DNA of 64,000 nucleotides. Source: Hevea brasiliensis. Taxonomy: Eukaryota > Streptophyta > Magnoliopsida > Malpighiales > Euphorbiaceae. The notes beneath the pieces are model-generated. The model searched no databases. It had not been told where the DNA came from and saw only the letters and a list, made by a program, of their open reading frames with translations. The position numbers and the translations under genes are program-made. The first letter of the stretch is position 1; every line of letters starts with the position of its first letter. This document shows positions 47,964 through 61,200 of this stretch, piece after piece. The DNA lies in assembly GCF_030052815.1 (NCBI RefSeq), contig NC_079507.1, positions 52,525,571 to 52,589,570 of the forward strand, given 5' to 3'.

Positions 47964-49785
47964 TGATGCATGCCGAATGCGCCGATTAAAAATACTCTAC
48001 TTGTATATAGGGTAAACAGAGGTCGATTCCATAGGGAATGAGTAAATACAAATAAGAAAATAGATCTTAGAGATACAAATAAACAAAAGAAACTTAAAAT
48101 AGACAAAATAAATACCTAAAGTAATGCTAAACTACTGAAGCTAAAGCAATGCTAGAATACAAACTAACGCTAATGACACTTATGAATACTTAACACAACC
48201 AGATTGCAACAAATTCAGTAGAGAGGTTGTATCCACCATGTAATATATATCAATCATTGACTAAAGATATGAATTTATTTAATTGAGTAAATTAGTTATA
48301 GAAGTTTACAACTTTCTTATCTTTTCTTTTAGATTAGATTAAGCAGGAAGTGCTCTATAATTAATCCCTTACCATCACACTCAATCTAAAACTAGAGCAG
48401 CTTATAATTAAGTTTAATGGTAGTATTAATCATTAGAAAGACATCCCAATTCAAGGTAACAAACTCATCCAGCATGGTTCATTCAACCTAGACACTCATC
48501 TTTGTAATGAAATAAATTATTATGCGCTACTTGCAGTCAGATTATTCAAGCTATTATGCATTTAAATTATCTTAACTTAGCAATATGTTTTCATGCATAA
48601 TTAATTAGTTGGCCACCCTAACTAATCATACATTTAACATTCATAACATAAACCAAAAGAAAAACGATACTCAATATAGAACAAATCTAGATTTTATTAA
48701 ACTTAAATCAAAGTCTCATGGTAACATGTTCCATGGCTTCAACTATCTCCCTACTGAATTACAAAACTACTTACACATAACTAAGAATATTAAACATAAA
48801 CAAATTAACAAAAGAAGAGATAAAAGTATGCTGCCCCTTTTAGAAGTAATTTAAACAACTTGGATTTAATGTTGATGATGATGCTACACACTCCAAAGGA
48901 TGTAGAAGCACTCCACAAGCCAAAAAAAGAAGAAGAAATCACACCAGCAACTAAATCAAGTAGTTGATATTGTTGAATGCATAAAGAGGAAATTTGGCCA
49001 CTACAAGTAGAAAAGAATTGAATTGCTCCAAATCTATATTTTGAAGACCTTTTATAGAGAAAAATAGGTTAACTAAGGTTTTAGATATAATTTGAAAGTC
49101 CTAGTTAAATTTTGACTTAAAACTCTCTCAAGAATCCTAGTTATATTGGAAAAACAAGTTAAAAACAACTCTTAGATCTATCACTTGCACAACCTTGGGG
49201 ACCCACATACCTCTATTTTATTTATTTTGGACCTTAAATAAAATAATTAAACCTACCAATTAAGGCTTTAACTTCTAGTCCCATATAACTAACCATAAAG
49301 AGCCCAAACACACTTAACGTGTGACCCCCAGTGTAATCTGGCCCAATTACTCTGATTTTTTATATATCACCTCAAAATATATCAACAAAGGACCATATAA
49401 GCCCACAAGATTAGATTCACACTCTAAATAGTAAATCACATACAAGCTCCATTAAGGCTGTCTAAACAAGCTCAACATGGATTGATGTCCGCATTTATTT
49501 GTTTTTCATCCTTAGCCTCCAAATACCATGAATAAGACACCTCTAAGTGCATTTTGTCTTTGGCTAAGTCCTCATCAAAATCGCGGCTTCTTTTGCCTTA
49601 AAATGCTTAATGTGTGTTTTACTTCTTTTTATGATCAATTCACTTCTTTATGCTTTATAAGCTCTTACATGCTCTTATAAACACCTAATAATATAAAAAT
49701 AAGCATTAACAAGCTAATTGAACAAGAAACAAACTCAAAAGACTAAGTTACAATGATAAAAATATGACATTTTAAGCAACTATCA
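47964..49785 (-). mobile_element. Solo LTR of a gypsy element (1822 bp) with ATGAG target duplication
   Basis: ATGAG stands at 47959-47963 and again at 49786-49790. Between them the sequence begins TGATGCATGCC and ends GCAACTATCA. Read on the minus strand it opens TGATAGTTGCTTAAAATGTC and ends with the GGAATCGACCTCTGTTTACC phrase and GGCATGCATCA. Both are typical of gypsy LTRs of the Athila type. No internal region, primer site or second LTR is present, so it is a solo LTR. The open frame at 48609-48854 inside is incidental. Confidence 0.87.
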
Positions 49786-49790
49786 ATGAG

Positions 49791-51225
49791 TTCTTTCTTT
49801 GACCTATTTTCTCATAATAAAAGTTCTATTGCTTATAAAAAACATATAAGGCTACATTCATGAGCATACTATGTTCCACTATCACTGAATATAATCATCT
49901 ATTATAAGCTTAAAGCTATCTACCTTTTAATCAAATTACACTAAGAGAACCCTTATATCATAATTGCTTATAGTAAATATATTAGTTTAGTCTCCCTTAG
50001 ACTTCTATATTTACTACTTTAACTGCCTCAAATACCATAAAGGGTATCTTTAACTACATGGGCAAAAACCTCCCATGAATGGACAAAATTCCTTCCTTTT
50101 GAATTTTATGCCCTTTCTCTATCTTATATCACAACCTCTTTCATTCTATGGGACTGCAATAGGCAACTGCCATCTTCTTGATGGGTAAAAGTCTCTTCTT
50201 CCCTGGGCAAAAGCCGCTCTCCTCAGTGGGTGAGAGCTCCTCTCTATAATGGGCAAAGCCCTTCTCCATGGGTAAAACCAAATAACCTATTTAGAATACT
50301 CCTATCTATAGTGTTAGCCCCTCAATCTTAATCTAATTATGAATCTCACTCAATTTAGAAATAACACTGAAATAAAAGTTTTACTTTATGTAGGAAATAT
50401 TCCTTCATTTTATTAAGAAATATTTCTCTTACTCAAATTAAAAAAAAGATCTCTCCAAATTCCATTAGAATTTTGAGTCACAAATCTTACAGCTGTCACT
50501 AAGGGAACAACCCCTCCCTAAAGTCATTTTTGTTTTGAGAGAGATTTTAGTGAGAAAAAGTCTAGAGAGAGAGAAAAAAAGGTGGTTTAATACCTTCTTT
50601 CAAGTGTTTGGTCACATGTTTAAGTAAATTTAGTATCATTTATATATGGTAAGCCATGTCTAAGCATCAATATTTACTGAGAATCGGACTTCCGAAATTA
50701 ATGTTTAACATTTATTTGCCCAATTGGAAAATTTTTATTTAAATTCGATCTATTATGAATTTAAGATATAAATATGTAGGATCCACATATTTAATAGGTA
50801 AGTCCCAATATACATCTTACTTTTTGAGTTTATGATAGACTTAGTTTTTAAAAAAAAAAATTACAGGTTATATGATCTAGAGAAGCTTAATTTTCAATAA
50901 GAAATCAGTTGAATAATTAAATTGGTAATTTTTATTCAGCATTTCAGACATTTTTAAAACATATATAGGTAAGGTAATTATATATTAGTATTTTTAATTT
51001 GGGAATCTTTAAGCATTTTCATACTTCCAAACATTAGAATGATAATCTTTGGATATGGTTAACATGTTTGCAAAATTTTCTTTCTGAAATTACTTTTTTT
51101 TTTTGACAAAATTCATTTGGGGTTTTTAATAGCCACATAATAATTTCTATATAATTACTATATGGTTTATATAAATAGTTAAGTATTGCAAAGAAAAATT
51201 AAAGAATTTGTAGTAAAAATTAATG
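49791..51225. other. Intergenic, with a degenerate GGGCAAAAGC repeat
   Basis: At 50055-50280 the words CATGGGCAAAAACC, CTGGGCAAAAGCC, GTGGGTGAGAGC, ATGGGCAAAGCCC and ATGGGTAAAACC recur at about 25-45-bp spacing with CT-rich spacers. The rest is AT-rich. No gene was recognised. Confidence 0.5.
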
Positions 51226-51316
51226 TTGAACTTCGTAATGAGAGTATTAGAGAAAAGGTAGGAGTGGTGCCAATTGAGGATAAGTTGAAAGAAGGGAGAT
51301 TGAGGTGGTTTGGTCG
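51226..51316 (+). pseudogene. RTE-type LINE, left piece of the ORF C-terminus
   Basis: It encodes ELRNESIREKVGV, then KLKEGRLRWFGRV, the conserved end of RTE ORF2. It runs into the solo LTR at 51317 and resumes at 55110 after a GGTCG duplication. The LINE was already 5'-truncated, since homology starts only near 51226. Confidence 0.85.
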
Positions 51317-54300
51317 TGTAACACCCCTATATTCATCAGTTTCATACAGTCTACTGTTCCGGCAACTGATGTCTGTCCGGACAGTTAGGATGTTTAGAAC
51401 CATAATTAAGTCAACTAGAAAAGTAATAAATAAAAATAAATAGCAATTACATGAAGGCAAAATGGAAATAAGAAAAACAAAGCATAATCAGTTAAATGAG
51501 CCGAGGCCATGGTGATGGGTGATCGAACCGGGAAGTGACTGCAAGCTCAGTTGTTACCCTAATTTCGTGTGGGACCCTATGACACCCCAGGCCTAGGAAT
51601 AATTGCGAAGCTAATAGTAGTATGAAAATCATAGAAAAGAATAGAGAACCAGCTCAAATAATTAAACTAGAGTTTCGGAAGTAATTTAATACTATTGGAA
51701 AAACGAATTAGACTGATAAAGGGCAATTTGGTGAATTCACTCTTAGAGGTGACTTTGGACCTAAATATCCATTAAAATGTAGGAAATTAAAATTATGAAA
51801 AATAGATTTAAATTGAAGAGGTAAATGGAAGAAAGAAAAAAAGAAAAGGAAAATTCAAAATTTAAGTGATTATGACATCATCAATGAGGTAAACATGACA
51901 TAATAAAGATTTATAATTTAATTAAATTATTGAATTTTTTAGATAATTATCTCTATTTAAATAAGACAAAATGAGGAATTAAAAAGGAATTAAATCCATT
52001 TCTTCTTCCTCATGGTCGGCTCCACTCTTCCTCTCTCTTTTCTTTTCACTTCTTCCATGGATGAACACCCCAAGCCTAAACCCTAGTTTTACTCCATAAT
52101 TTTCATAACTATTTCAACAAAACCCTATAATTAGACCTTGGGTAGAAGATTGGGAGGAAGAAAGACAAGAAAAATTGAAAGGATTTTAAGAGTTGGAAAA
52201 ACTCTATGAAAGGTAAGTTTCTTCCCAAGTTAATTTAGTGTGTAGTCATTTGAATTGAGTTGAATTATAAAGACATAGCATGTAAAATTGATGAAATTAT
52301 GTATGAGACTTAAGTGTGAATTTCGGCTAGCCATGGGTGTGGTAGAGTTTGATGGTGTTTAATTAAATTAAACATGAATTAGAGCTTAAATGATGATGTG
52401 AATATGATTGAGTAGTAATTGCATGAGGATCTCATGAGTTAGGGATAATGAGAAATTAGGGTTTTAGTGTAAAAAGATTAAGGTTTTGAGAATAATTGAC
52501 CAAATTGATGTTTGATGCATAATTTTGGGCAATTGGAGTGCTTATGAATGTAAATTGATGAATGGAATTGAGAATGGTTTATGGTGTGGTGTTGCTAGAT
52601 TCTGGACATCCTAACCTCTGTCCATTTAAGAGGTTATAAGTTAAATTGTATGACTCCAATTGGTGTGAAGCCAATTGGAGATAAAATTAGGGTCATAATG
52701 CTACATTTTTTATGAAGAAATCTTGCCCAAAAAGTGACCACAAGTTGGTCTAAAATTTAGTTGAATCTGGAATTGGTACCCTGTTACTGGGCAGAATTGA
52801 CTAAATGAATATACATGTTCAAATGGTCATAACTTTATGTAGAGAGGTCTAAATGATCTGATTTTAAACCATTGGAAAGCTTAGATATAGTAGAACAACT
52901 TTCATGATTCTGACCATAATACATTCAAATTGCTAAATAAAATTAGGTTATCAAAACTGCTAGAACTAAAAAGTTGCTCAGAATTCTGGAATTTGACCTA
53001 TCCGTCCAGTTATGGTAAAAATGCAATAACTTGAGCTACAAAACTTCAAATGGAGTGATTCAAAAAGGAAATTAAACTAGACACAATAAGGAATAACTTT
53101 GATGAAGAAAGTTTAGCCAAATTTCTACTGTGGATTGGTCCAATGGAAGAGTAAATATTAGAGACAAAAATTGAAATTTTGGAAATTAATACTAATAAGC
53201 TTTGAATTTCAATTGGCAATTAATGCCAACACAATTATAACCCAAAATGTGATATGTGGGTGTAATTAGAAGTAGCATACCTATTGAATATGAGAAAGTC
53301 AACATCTTACCTAATTGATCAAATGAATAGTAACCACTCTAGCCATAAATACAGAGATGAGTAAAATTAAATATGCAAAGTTTAATTATTGAATTAATTA
53401 TTAGAAATGGTTTGGATAGATAGTGAAACGCTTTAAAATTATGTGTTTCAGTTGGAAAGAAGCCATCTGAGGAAGAAAGAAAAATTAGATTAAATCAAGG
53501 CAAGCAAAAGAGGTTTGTGCACAATTAGCCTATTTCTATGTTTTAAATTTCTAATGGGTTTTGAAGGAACTTGATAATTGTATTTTCTCTTGTGTATAAG
53601 AACTTTAATTCATTGAATGACTTTGTAAGATTTAATTATATTTTCATCTATGCATTTAAGAATTTATTGCATAGTTTTAAGAATTATAATTTGTGAATTT
53701 AATGTGTTGCCAACCTTGTGCATGAATTTACAATGATTAAATATGTTTAGTGATTTGTAAATAGTTTTTGTGAATAGAAATTATTTTGAATATGATTTGA
53801 AACCACAGTCGGCATGGCAATGTGATTGAATTCCTCATTAGATTGTCTAATGGGATGAACATGTTATTCTCTCTCTGGTTGAAGTGTTAAGGTGTGTGCC
53901 AGTTGAGAAAGAATTGAATGAGTACTTATATTTGCTAGCTAGCCCGTGTATACCCCTTTAGCCTTTGGTTATTAGGAGAATTAGCTTTGTCGTGGTATAC
54001 AACCCGACATTGTTTTAGTGTCATGCTCTAAGCTATGTGAATATTTTCAACATCCTTAAATCATGCATATTTTGATAAAATGTGATCGAAACAAATATTT
54101 GTTAGTGGATGGAAAATAATATATTGTTTCATGGTTCAATAAAAATATAAATATTTCAATTGCTTTATTATGAATTGGATAAATTGTTATTACTCAATCA
54201 AATGCTATTCATCAAATAATTTGTGTGATTGAAATTATAGATTTTGATTTTATAAATTTTGAAGAAATTAAATATTTTGAGTCTTTTTGATATGATTTGT

Positions 54301-55109
54301 CGAAGTCTATTTTGTATTAAATTTTAATTTATTTATTGTGCACCACTGAGTTCATCGCTCAGCGATAGCTTTCTATGTTATCGCAGGTGAAAGTAAAGAT
54401 ATAACAGCTGAGTGAGGCCACTTGAAGCAGTTGATTGAAGTTGTTTACGGGTATAGCCTAGGTATATCCTTGCATATTAAGTTTTGGTGTAATCACATAA
54501 TTATATGTATGTAACTACATTCGAGCAATTGCACATAAATACTTGTAATATTATTTTGGGATTGTAATCAAATGAAATAAAAATTTGTACTATTATTTAG
54601 GGACTTTAATTACTTAAATTTCTTTTGTAATATAAATTTTGTTACCTCAATGAATGAAAGTATTTAAATTTCTTTCTGAGTATTGTACATAATGAATTAT
54701 TTTCTTTATGATGAGATTGAGTTGTGTTGCTCTAAATGAAGTTTTGGCTGAAATAAATTATAGGAAGTATTTTTTTTATAGTTTTTGAAGAACTGTTTTC
54801 TAAATTTCTAGCCAGCACTTGGCCAAAATTTTTATAAATTTTTTAAATGTTAAATTAATTTCAAATAAAGTTTATGGCATCACCACAAAATTTTTAAAAT
54901 ACTTAATTATTCCTAAAAAGTTTTATGACAGATATTGAATTTGAAGACACTTAGTTTAAATTTTTATCACCACGCCAGATTGTTAAATGGAATCGTTTTG
55001 CCAAAATCTCTTATAGTATATTTAATAGATTATCGGTAGGCGAAGTATGGTAATTTATTAGGTATATTACGGGATCATGTTACATCTTACGGAGAGGTAG
55101 GGTGTGACA
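51317..55109 (+). mobile_element. Solo LTR of a gypsy-type element (3793 bp) inserted in an RTE LINE
   Basis: It starts TGTAACACCCC and ends GGGTGTGACA, which are inverted repeats of each other apart from small changes. GGTCG flanks it perfectly (51312-51316 and 55110-55114). Removing it together with one GGTCG would make the LINE sequence continuous. No gag, pol, primer site or internal LTR boundary lies inside, so it is a solo LTR despite its length. The right 2.6 kb aligns with 1-2639. Confidence 0.9.
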
Positions 55110-55345
55110 GGTCGTGTAAAGCGTAGACATATAGAGGCTTTAGTTAGACGTGTAGAGTACATTAGGTTAGAGGATAGAAAGAAAAAAAGGGGTAGACCTA
55201 AATTGACTTGGAGTAGAGTAGTACAATATGACCTAGAAGTATTATATATTTCCGAGGATTTAACCCAAAATCGTTTAGAGTGGAAAAAGAGACTCCATAT
55301 AGCCGACCCTAAATTTTTGGGATAAAAATTTAGTTGAGTTGAGTA
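55110..55345 (+). pseudogene. RTE-type LINE, right piece with 3' tail
   Basis: It continues the LINE with GRVKRRHIEALVRRVE, then RLEDRKKKRGRPKLTW and EWKKRLHIADPKFLG, and ends with TAAAAATTTAGTTGAGTTGAG, the TTGAG-repeat tail typical of plant RTE elements. The sister copy at 59685-61275 has the same tail on the minus strand. Confidence 0.87.
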
Positions 55346-55589
55346 ATTTTTTTTTATTAATATGGTAATTCAATATAAGTTATATCATTATTATTTACAA
55401 AGAAAAAAAAATAACATAAATTAAAGTTAGATAGCTCTTTTTAAAATTTCACAAAGAAATGAATGAGAATTTGATTAAAAAAAAGGATTATTGAAATTTT
55501 TATTGCAGTGATTTATAGAATTTACGGTTGACAATATAATATTTTTTTTTTAAATACAAGATTGAGCCTATAATAATTTTATAGTTTAA

Positions 55590-55652
<63 letters not shown>

Positions 55653-57833
55653 GAAATACGACGGGAGAGTTTCGACCTGAATTTCTTTATATATACTAAT
55701 AAAATGAAATATTATTTTTTTTAATAAAAGTTATTAAAAGGGGAGACCTTCTTTGTTAAATGCACAGTAACATGCGTTGATATTAGAGATGAGCCTGTGC
55801 TTTATCATGTCTAACGTGGAATTGATGATTAAAAGGAAAAATTATGCGTGTTTCTTTATTTGTGCAATCACATTGAACTTCTTGAAATTATTTTTCTCAT
55901 GTCATGAAAATTTATATTTAACCATAATAATTAATAATTATAATCACCTTCTGTTTTATGTTTAAAACATGTGATTTTGTATATGCATGTGTTGTTTTGA
56001 AAAAGCTTCGTCTAGATTCAATTTAAGATATATTCATGAATTTTATATATTTATGTTTTGAATAATTAAATTAAAGTGATAATACTAATTCGTATAATTT
56101 AATTATTAGTCAATATTAGTTAAGATCAAATTTTCTTTTAACTTTTATTTGTATAAATTTTAGTTAACCTAACATATGACTTTAGATTATTTTTAAGAAA
56201 TTTGGTTTCTTGCTTGCAAAATAAATGAGATCTATAAGATATATAAACACTCAATTATATAATTATTTGTTAATATTTAAATTAAATTTCAAATTTAAAT
56301 GATTTGGTTATAGATATAAATTTTAACGATCAAGATAAATTAAATGTAAGAAATTTAATAAGAAAACAGTAAATGGAGTTGGGATCTGACTTCCCTATTT
56401 CATTATGACTGCTTTTGAAATAAATTATTTAAAAAAATTAATTAAATTATGAACCTTCCTATTCTCTCTCTTTAATTTTTTTATTTTCCTATTGACTACA
56501 TGCCAAGGAAATTTCTTTTTCTAAGGATGAAAATCTAAATCGAAATTTTGATTATAAAATTATTTAATACAATTATTGTAGCATTCTGATAATTTATTAT
56601 GGTAAATTCTATGTGTGTTTCACTATATGATGTAGTGAAAGAGAAAGGTATAATGATTCAATAGTATTAGAGTTATTTTTAGGGTGGTAAGATTTTAAGT
56701 GCAAATTCCAATCAAAGTCGATTAAAAAGAAAAGATATAGACGGCAACTACCCATCTTGAATCCATTTAGCGTAGCTTCGTGACTTGGATTGACAGTGAA
56801 GGGCCTAAAAGATGTCCTAGAAGAGCACTCGAGTACGGGGGATGTGAAAAGAATAGAACTATCCACTCTTTTTATGCTTCCCAACACCAACAGCTTCTGG
56901 GTTTCCACAAATAAAAGCAGCCAGTGTTAGTTCCAAACGTTGAAAATAGAGCAAAAACCATGACAATTTTCTGTCACCACCAACAACCAGCAATAATCGT
57001 CAGGCATCAACGATCCATTGACTTTTTTCTTGGAACTACAGTTAAACAAATACGTGGTTTCCACTCTTGCAGACAAATGTTCCCAAAATAAACAGTGAAG
57101 AAACTCCTGAAGTTTTGCTTCCTGCCACCCACTGAATCCTGTCATAATCCCATCATTAAGTGGAGGGGAAAGCCCATGAATCTCATTGGAATTCAACCCA
57201 TCAGTTCACTTTGTGCTCTCTGGGACTTGAGAATGTTTGAAACTTTTACCATTCTCTACCAAACAATTTCCTCCTAGACCTTAGTGGAGAAATGCTACAA
57301 GGTTTTCAATGCCCTCGATTGATTTGATGTCATCCATTTTGAAGCTAGTTTGCCAGGCCTAAATTTTTTTACACACAGGGTAATTAATTTAGGAGACAAC
57401 AGTGACTAGAAGGATCTCAAATTCTCAATAGATTAGCCATTTTAGCTATGATCAGCTCATGAAAACGAAAAAAGGTACTTCTTTTTCTTCTATGGTTTGA
57501 TGTTTGGTGATCGGCTGATCACATAATTGACAATCGAAGTCCAAAATTTAGGGCCAAAATCAAATTCATCAACTTCCAGAATCAAGTCCTTGGGAGCATT
57601 GACTAATAGATGACAACTTCAGGTAAATAATCATCAAAATTTTGGCCAAATTGGAAGTCCAGAAGTCAGTGAATAAATTCTGAAGCAAAAAATGCAAAAC
57701 TACATTTAAAAATATGATACACCTAATATAAGCTTGACATTATATAGAACAAGACTAGTGACTCTTAGATTAAATATTTTTATCGATATTTAAGCAGAAT
57801 TTATTTCAGTGTACATAATTGAAATAAAGAGCA
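55346..57833. other. Intergenic, AT-rich, with one less AT-rich unidentified patch
   Basis: It is AT-rich to about 56590. The patch 56600-57320 is compositionally richer and has medium open frames on the minus strand (56609-56908 and 56927-57196). I recognise no family there and see no convincing splice structure. Confidence 0.45.
55592..55649. repeat. (AT)29 microsatellite
   Basis: A 58-bp uninterrupted AT run, about 250 bp after the RTE tail. Confidence 0.98.
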
Positions 57834-58132
57834 CTAATCTCAGTTTAAATATTTTATTTAAGGACTGCTATGCTCGTTCTTATATACAGTTAAGCTTATA
57901 GTAGTCACACCATTAAAAATATAGAGCATAATTTAATTCTACTTAGATACAAATCAACATATTAAGCGGCTGCAAAAAGGCTAATCTCGGCACAAATATT
58001 TGATTTAAGGGATGACTATTATACTCGTTCTTCTTGTATAAAGTTAAACTTACAATAGCCACACTTTAAATTTTATAAGTACAATTTAATTTTAATTAGA
58101 TCAAATCAACATTTTAAGCGACTGCAAAAAGG
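57834..58132. repeat. 150-bp tandem duplication downstream of the small membrane-protein gene
   Basis: Units at 57834-57980 and 57981-58132 share CTAATCTC, a TACTCGTTCTT-like core and AAATCAACAT...TTAAGCG...CTGCAAAAAGG. They differ at about a quarter of sites. They lie beyond the stop of the minus-strand gene at 58263. Confidence 0.85.
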
Positions 58133-58262
58133 CTAAACGAATTTAAGAAACTTTAACTACGGACATCCCTGGACATTAAACAAGACTTATTTTAACTGAA
58201 GTCCACCAAATGGAAAGAAAGGACTCTAAAATCTCTTAAGATGCAAGCCTTTCATACAGACC

Positions 58263-61200
58263 CTAGTGCTTGTCCTCCTTGGGGGTATCTTTTTTCTGAA
58301 CCTTTGATTCCAGTTCCTTGGGTGTTGCATTCTCTGACGCCCTGAAACATACAATAGTCTCATATTAGCTTCTGTAAAAAGGAAGTTACCAGGAACAACA
58401 TCATTTCCAATATAAGTAGACTGCGCCATGATCCAGTTTGGAACTGGACGGGTCCAATCTGAAACTAAAACCAATCAAAACTGGATTGACCAAAACCAAT
58501 CTTGAACCAGGCTGAAAGTGTCCGGTTCAGTTCCTGCTCAGTGGCCACCCCTAAATATAAGCCAGTACAGCCAGCTACCTGGCCAACCTTATGTATATGG
58601 ACCCAACCAGGCAACCACTCACTCAGTTTGGAAATTCATAGACCAAGTATTAGCTCTGCACGGGCAGGCTTAACCCTTGGCTAACTTCATCTTATGCAGA
58701 TCAAATGCCCATCTTCAAAGACAAGATGATAACACACAAATTAAACTCAGTAAGTTCTAGTAAGAATATCATACAAATATTCTTAAGAATTCTAATATTC
58801 CCTATAACCAAATTATAACAAAAGGTTTTGTTACTTTTGTATTTGTCAAGCATTTGTATCTAGACATCTGGATAAATCATCCAAACTCCTTGGCAGTGAA
58901 ACTCTCTTGCTCTCATTCAAGGATGATATTTAAAACCATGTAAAAGAGTAAAAAAAGGCAATCTATATGCAACAGCCACTTCAAAGGTATGCCATAATTC
59001 AGATTAATTCAATGTGATTCCACAATTAAGTCTTCTTCCATCAACTTAGTGAGAACATGAAATCAAAGGAAATCAAATGAACACTTTTGGAGCCAAAACC
59101 CAAAAGGACTTTGAATGATAACATAACTGCAATTCTTATCCGATTTAAACACATGAAAGTTAGAAAGTTCACAATAACCACAACTTTTTATTTCAATAAT
59201 TTCAATGATGCTATAAGTTCTTAATCTGATGCCAAATCTACACTGTCCTAGGCTGTAAATGGTAAGATTTTCAATTCCAACACAAGTAAAATACAAAGTT
59301 TAACGCCCGAGAAATGCATAACCTTATGAAAATGTTTGGTAGAAAGTTAAAAAATTGAAGGTTAAGTATTACTCCGGTAAATTTTAAAGGAGTCATTGTT
59401 AAGGGAGTAAAAATTAATTAATAGTGCAACAATTAATGACGTTTGGTAGGATATTAATAAAAATAACTTAAATGAAGTATGGTGTTACTCTATTTGCTAA
59501 TCTTTGCTAACCTAGTCCCCTCAAGATTAATATTTAACTCTTAAAGAATGTTGAGGAGGTTAAAAGTTAACCCATTCTCTTATAGCATATAAACAATAAT
59601 GAGAGGTTACAAGTTACAAGGGTAACAATTACCCTTGTTAACTTCGCACCAAACTCTCCATGACTGATACTAGGAACAAATTCTCAACTCAACTCAATTA
59701 AGCCTTTATCCCAAGAATTTGAGATCGGCTATATGGATTCTCTTTCTCCATTCTAAACGATTTTTGGTTAAATCCTCGGAAATGTGTAATGCTTGTAGGT
59801 CATGTTGTACTACTCTTCTCCAAGTCAGTTTGGATCTACCCCTTCTTTTCTTTCTATCCTCTAACCTAAATGTGCTCTACTTGTCTAACAGGAGCCTCCG
59901 TATGTCTACGCTTCACATGACCAAACCACCTCAATATTCCTTCTCTCAACTTATCCTCAATTGGCACACTCCTGCCTTTTCTCTAATAGTCTCATTACGG
60001 ACTTTATCTAGTTTAGTATGACCACTCATCCACCTTAACATTCTCATCTCCGCAACTCTTATGTTAGACACATACGACTCCTTCAGTTCCCAACACTCAC
60101 TACCATATAACATGGCCGGTCGTATGGTTGTACGGTAAAATTTTCCTTTCAACTTATTGGGAATTTTGCGATCACATAAAACTCTCGTGGCACTTCTCCA
60201 CTTCAACCATCCGGCTTTAATCCTATGACTAACATCCTCCTCACATCCCCCATCTACTTGAAGGATTGAGCCGAGATATTTAAAGTGATGACTTTGGGGC
60301 AGTATCACTCCATCCAAACTAACTTCTTCCCTATCACAAGTTCGGCCTTCACTGAACTTGCAATGCATGTATCCTGTTTTCGTTCTACTTAACTTAAAAC
60401 CCTTTGACTTTAGAGTATTTCTCCAAAACTCCAACTTTCTATTGACCCCTCGCGACTCATCTATCAGAACTATATCATCTGCAAACATCATGCACTAAGG
60501 GATACTCTCTTGTATATGTTTCGTAAATTCATCTAAAACTAATGTAAAAAGGTAAGGGTTTATAGCTGAACCTTGGTGTAATCCAATTGAGATAGGAAAA
60601 TCTCTTGTGTCCCCTCCCACTGTGCGCACAATAGCAATTGCTCATTCATACATATCTTTCAATACTTATATGTACCTAATAGATATCATCTTTTGTTCTA
60701 ACACTCTCCATAAGACATTTCTTGGAACACTATCATAAGCCTTCTCCAAATTGATAAAAACAATGTGTAGATATTTCTTCACATCTCTATATTTCTCCAT
60801 TAAGCTTCTAATGAGAAAGATCGCTTCCATAGTTGAACAACCAGGCATGAAGTCAAATTGATTGGGAGAGATAGAAATATCATGACGTAGTCGATGTTCC
60901 ACAACTCCCTCCCACAACTTCATAGCGTGGCTCATGAGTTTAATTCCCCTGTAGTTTGAGTAACTCTATATGTCTCATTTATTTTTAAAAATAGGTACTA
61001 AAATACTCTTCCTCTATTCATCAGGCATTTTCTTTGAGTTTAAAATCTTATTAAACAATTTAGTTAACCATGCCACTCCCATATCTCCCAAACACTTCCA
61101 CACTTCAATTGGTATTCCATCAGGTCCACAGGCTTTACCCACTTTTATTCTCTTAAGTGTTTCCTTTACTTCTAATGATCTAATCCTTCTAGTATAATTC

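Noticed and set aside
48609..48854. 81-codon open frame
   Set aside because: It lies within the solo LTR and has low-complexity composition.
55104..55325. Separate basic protein of 73 codons
   Set aside because: It is the second half of the RTE LINE ORF end, split off by the solo LTR.
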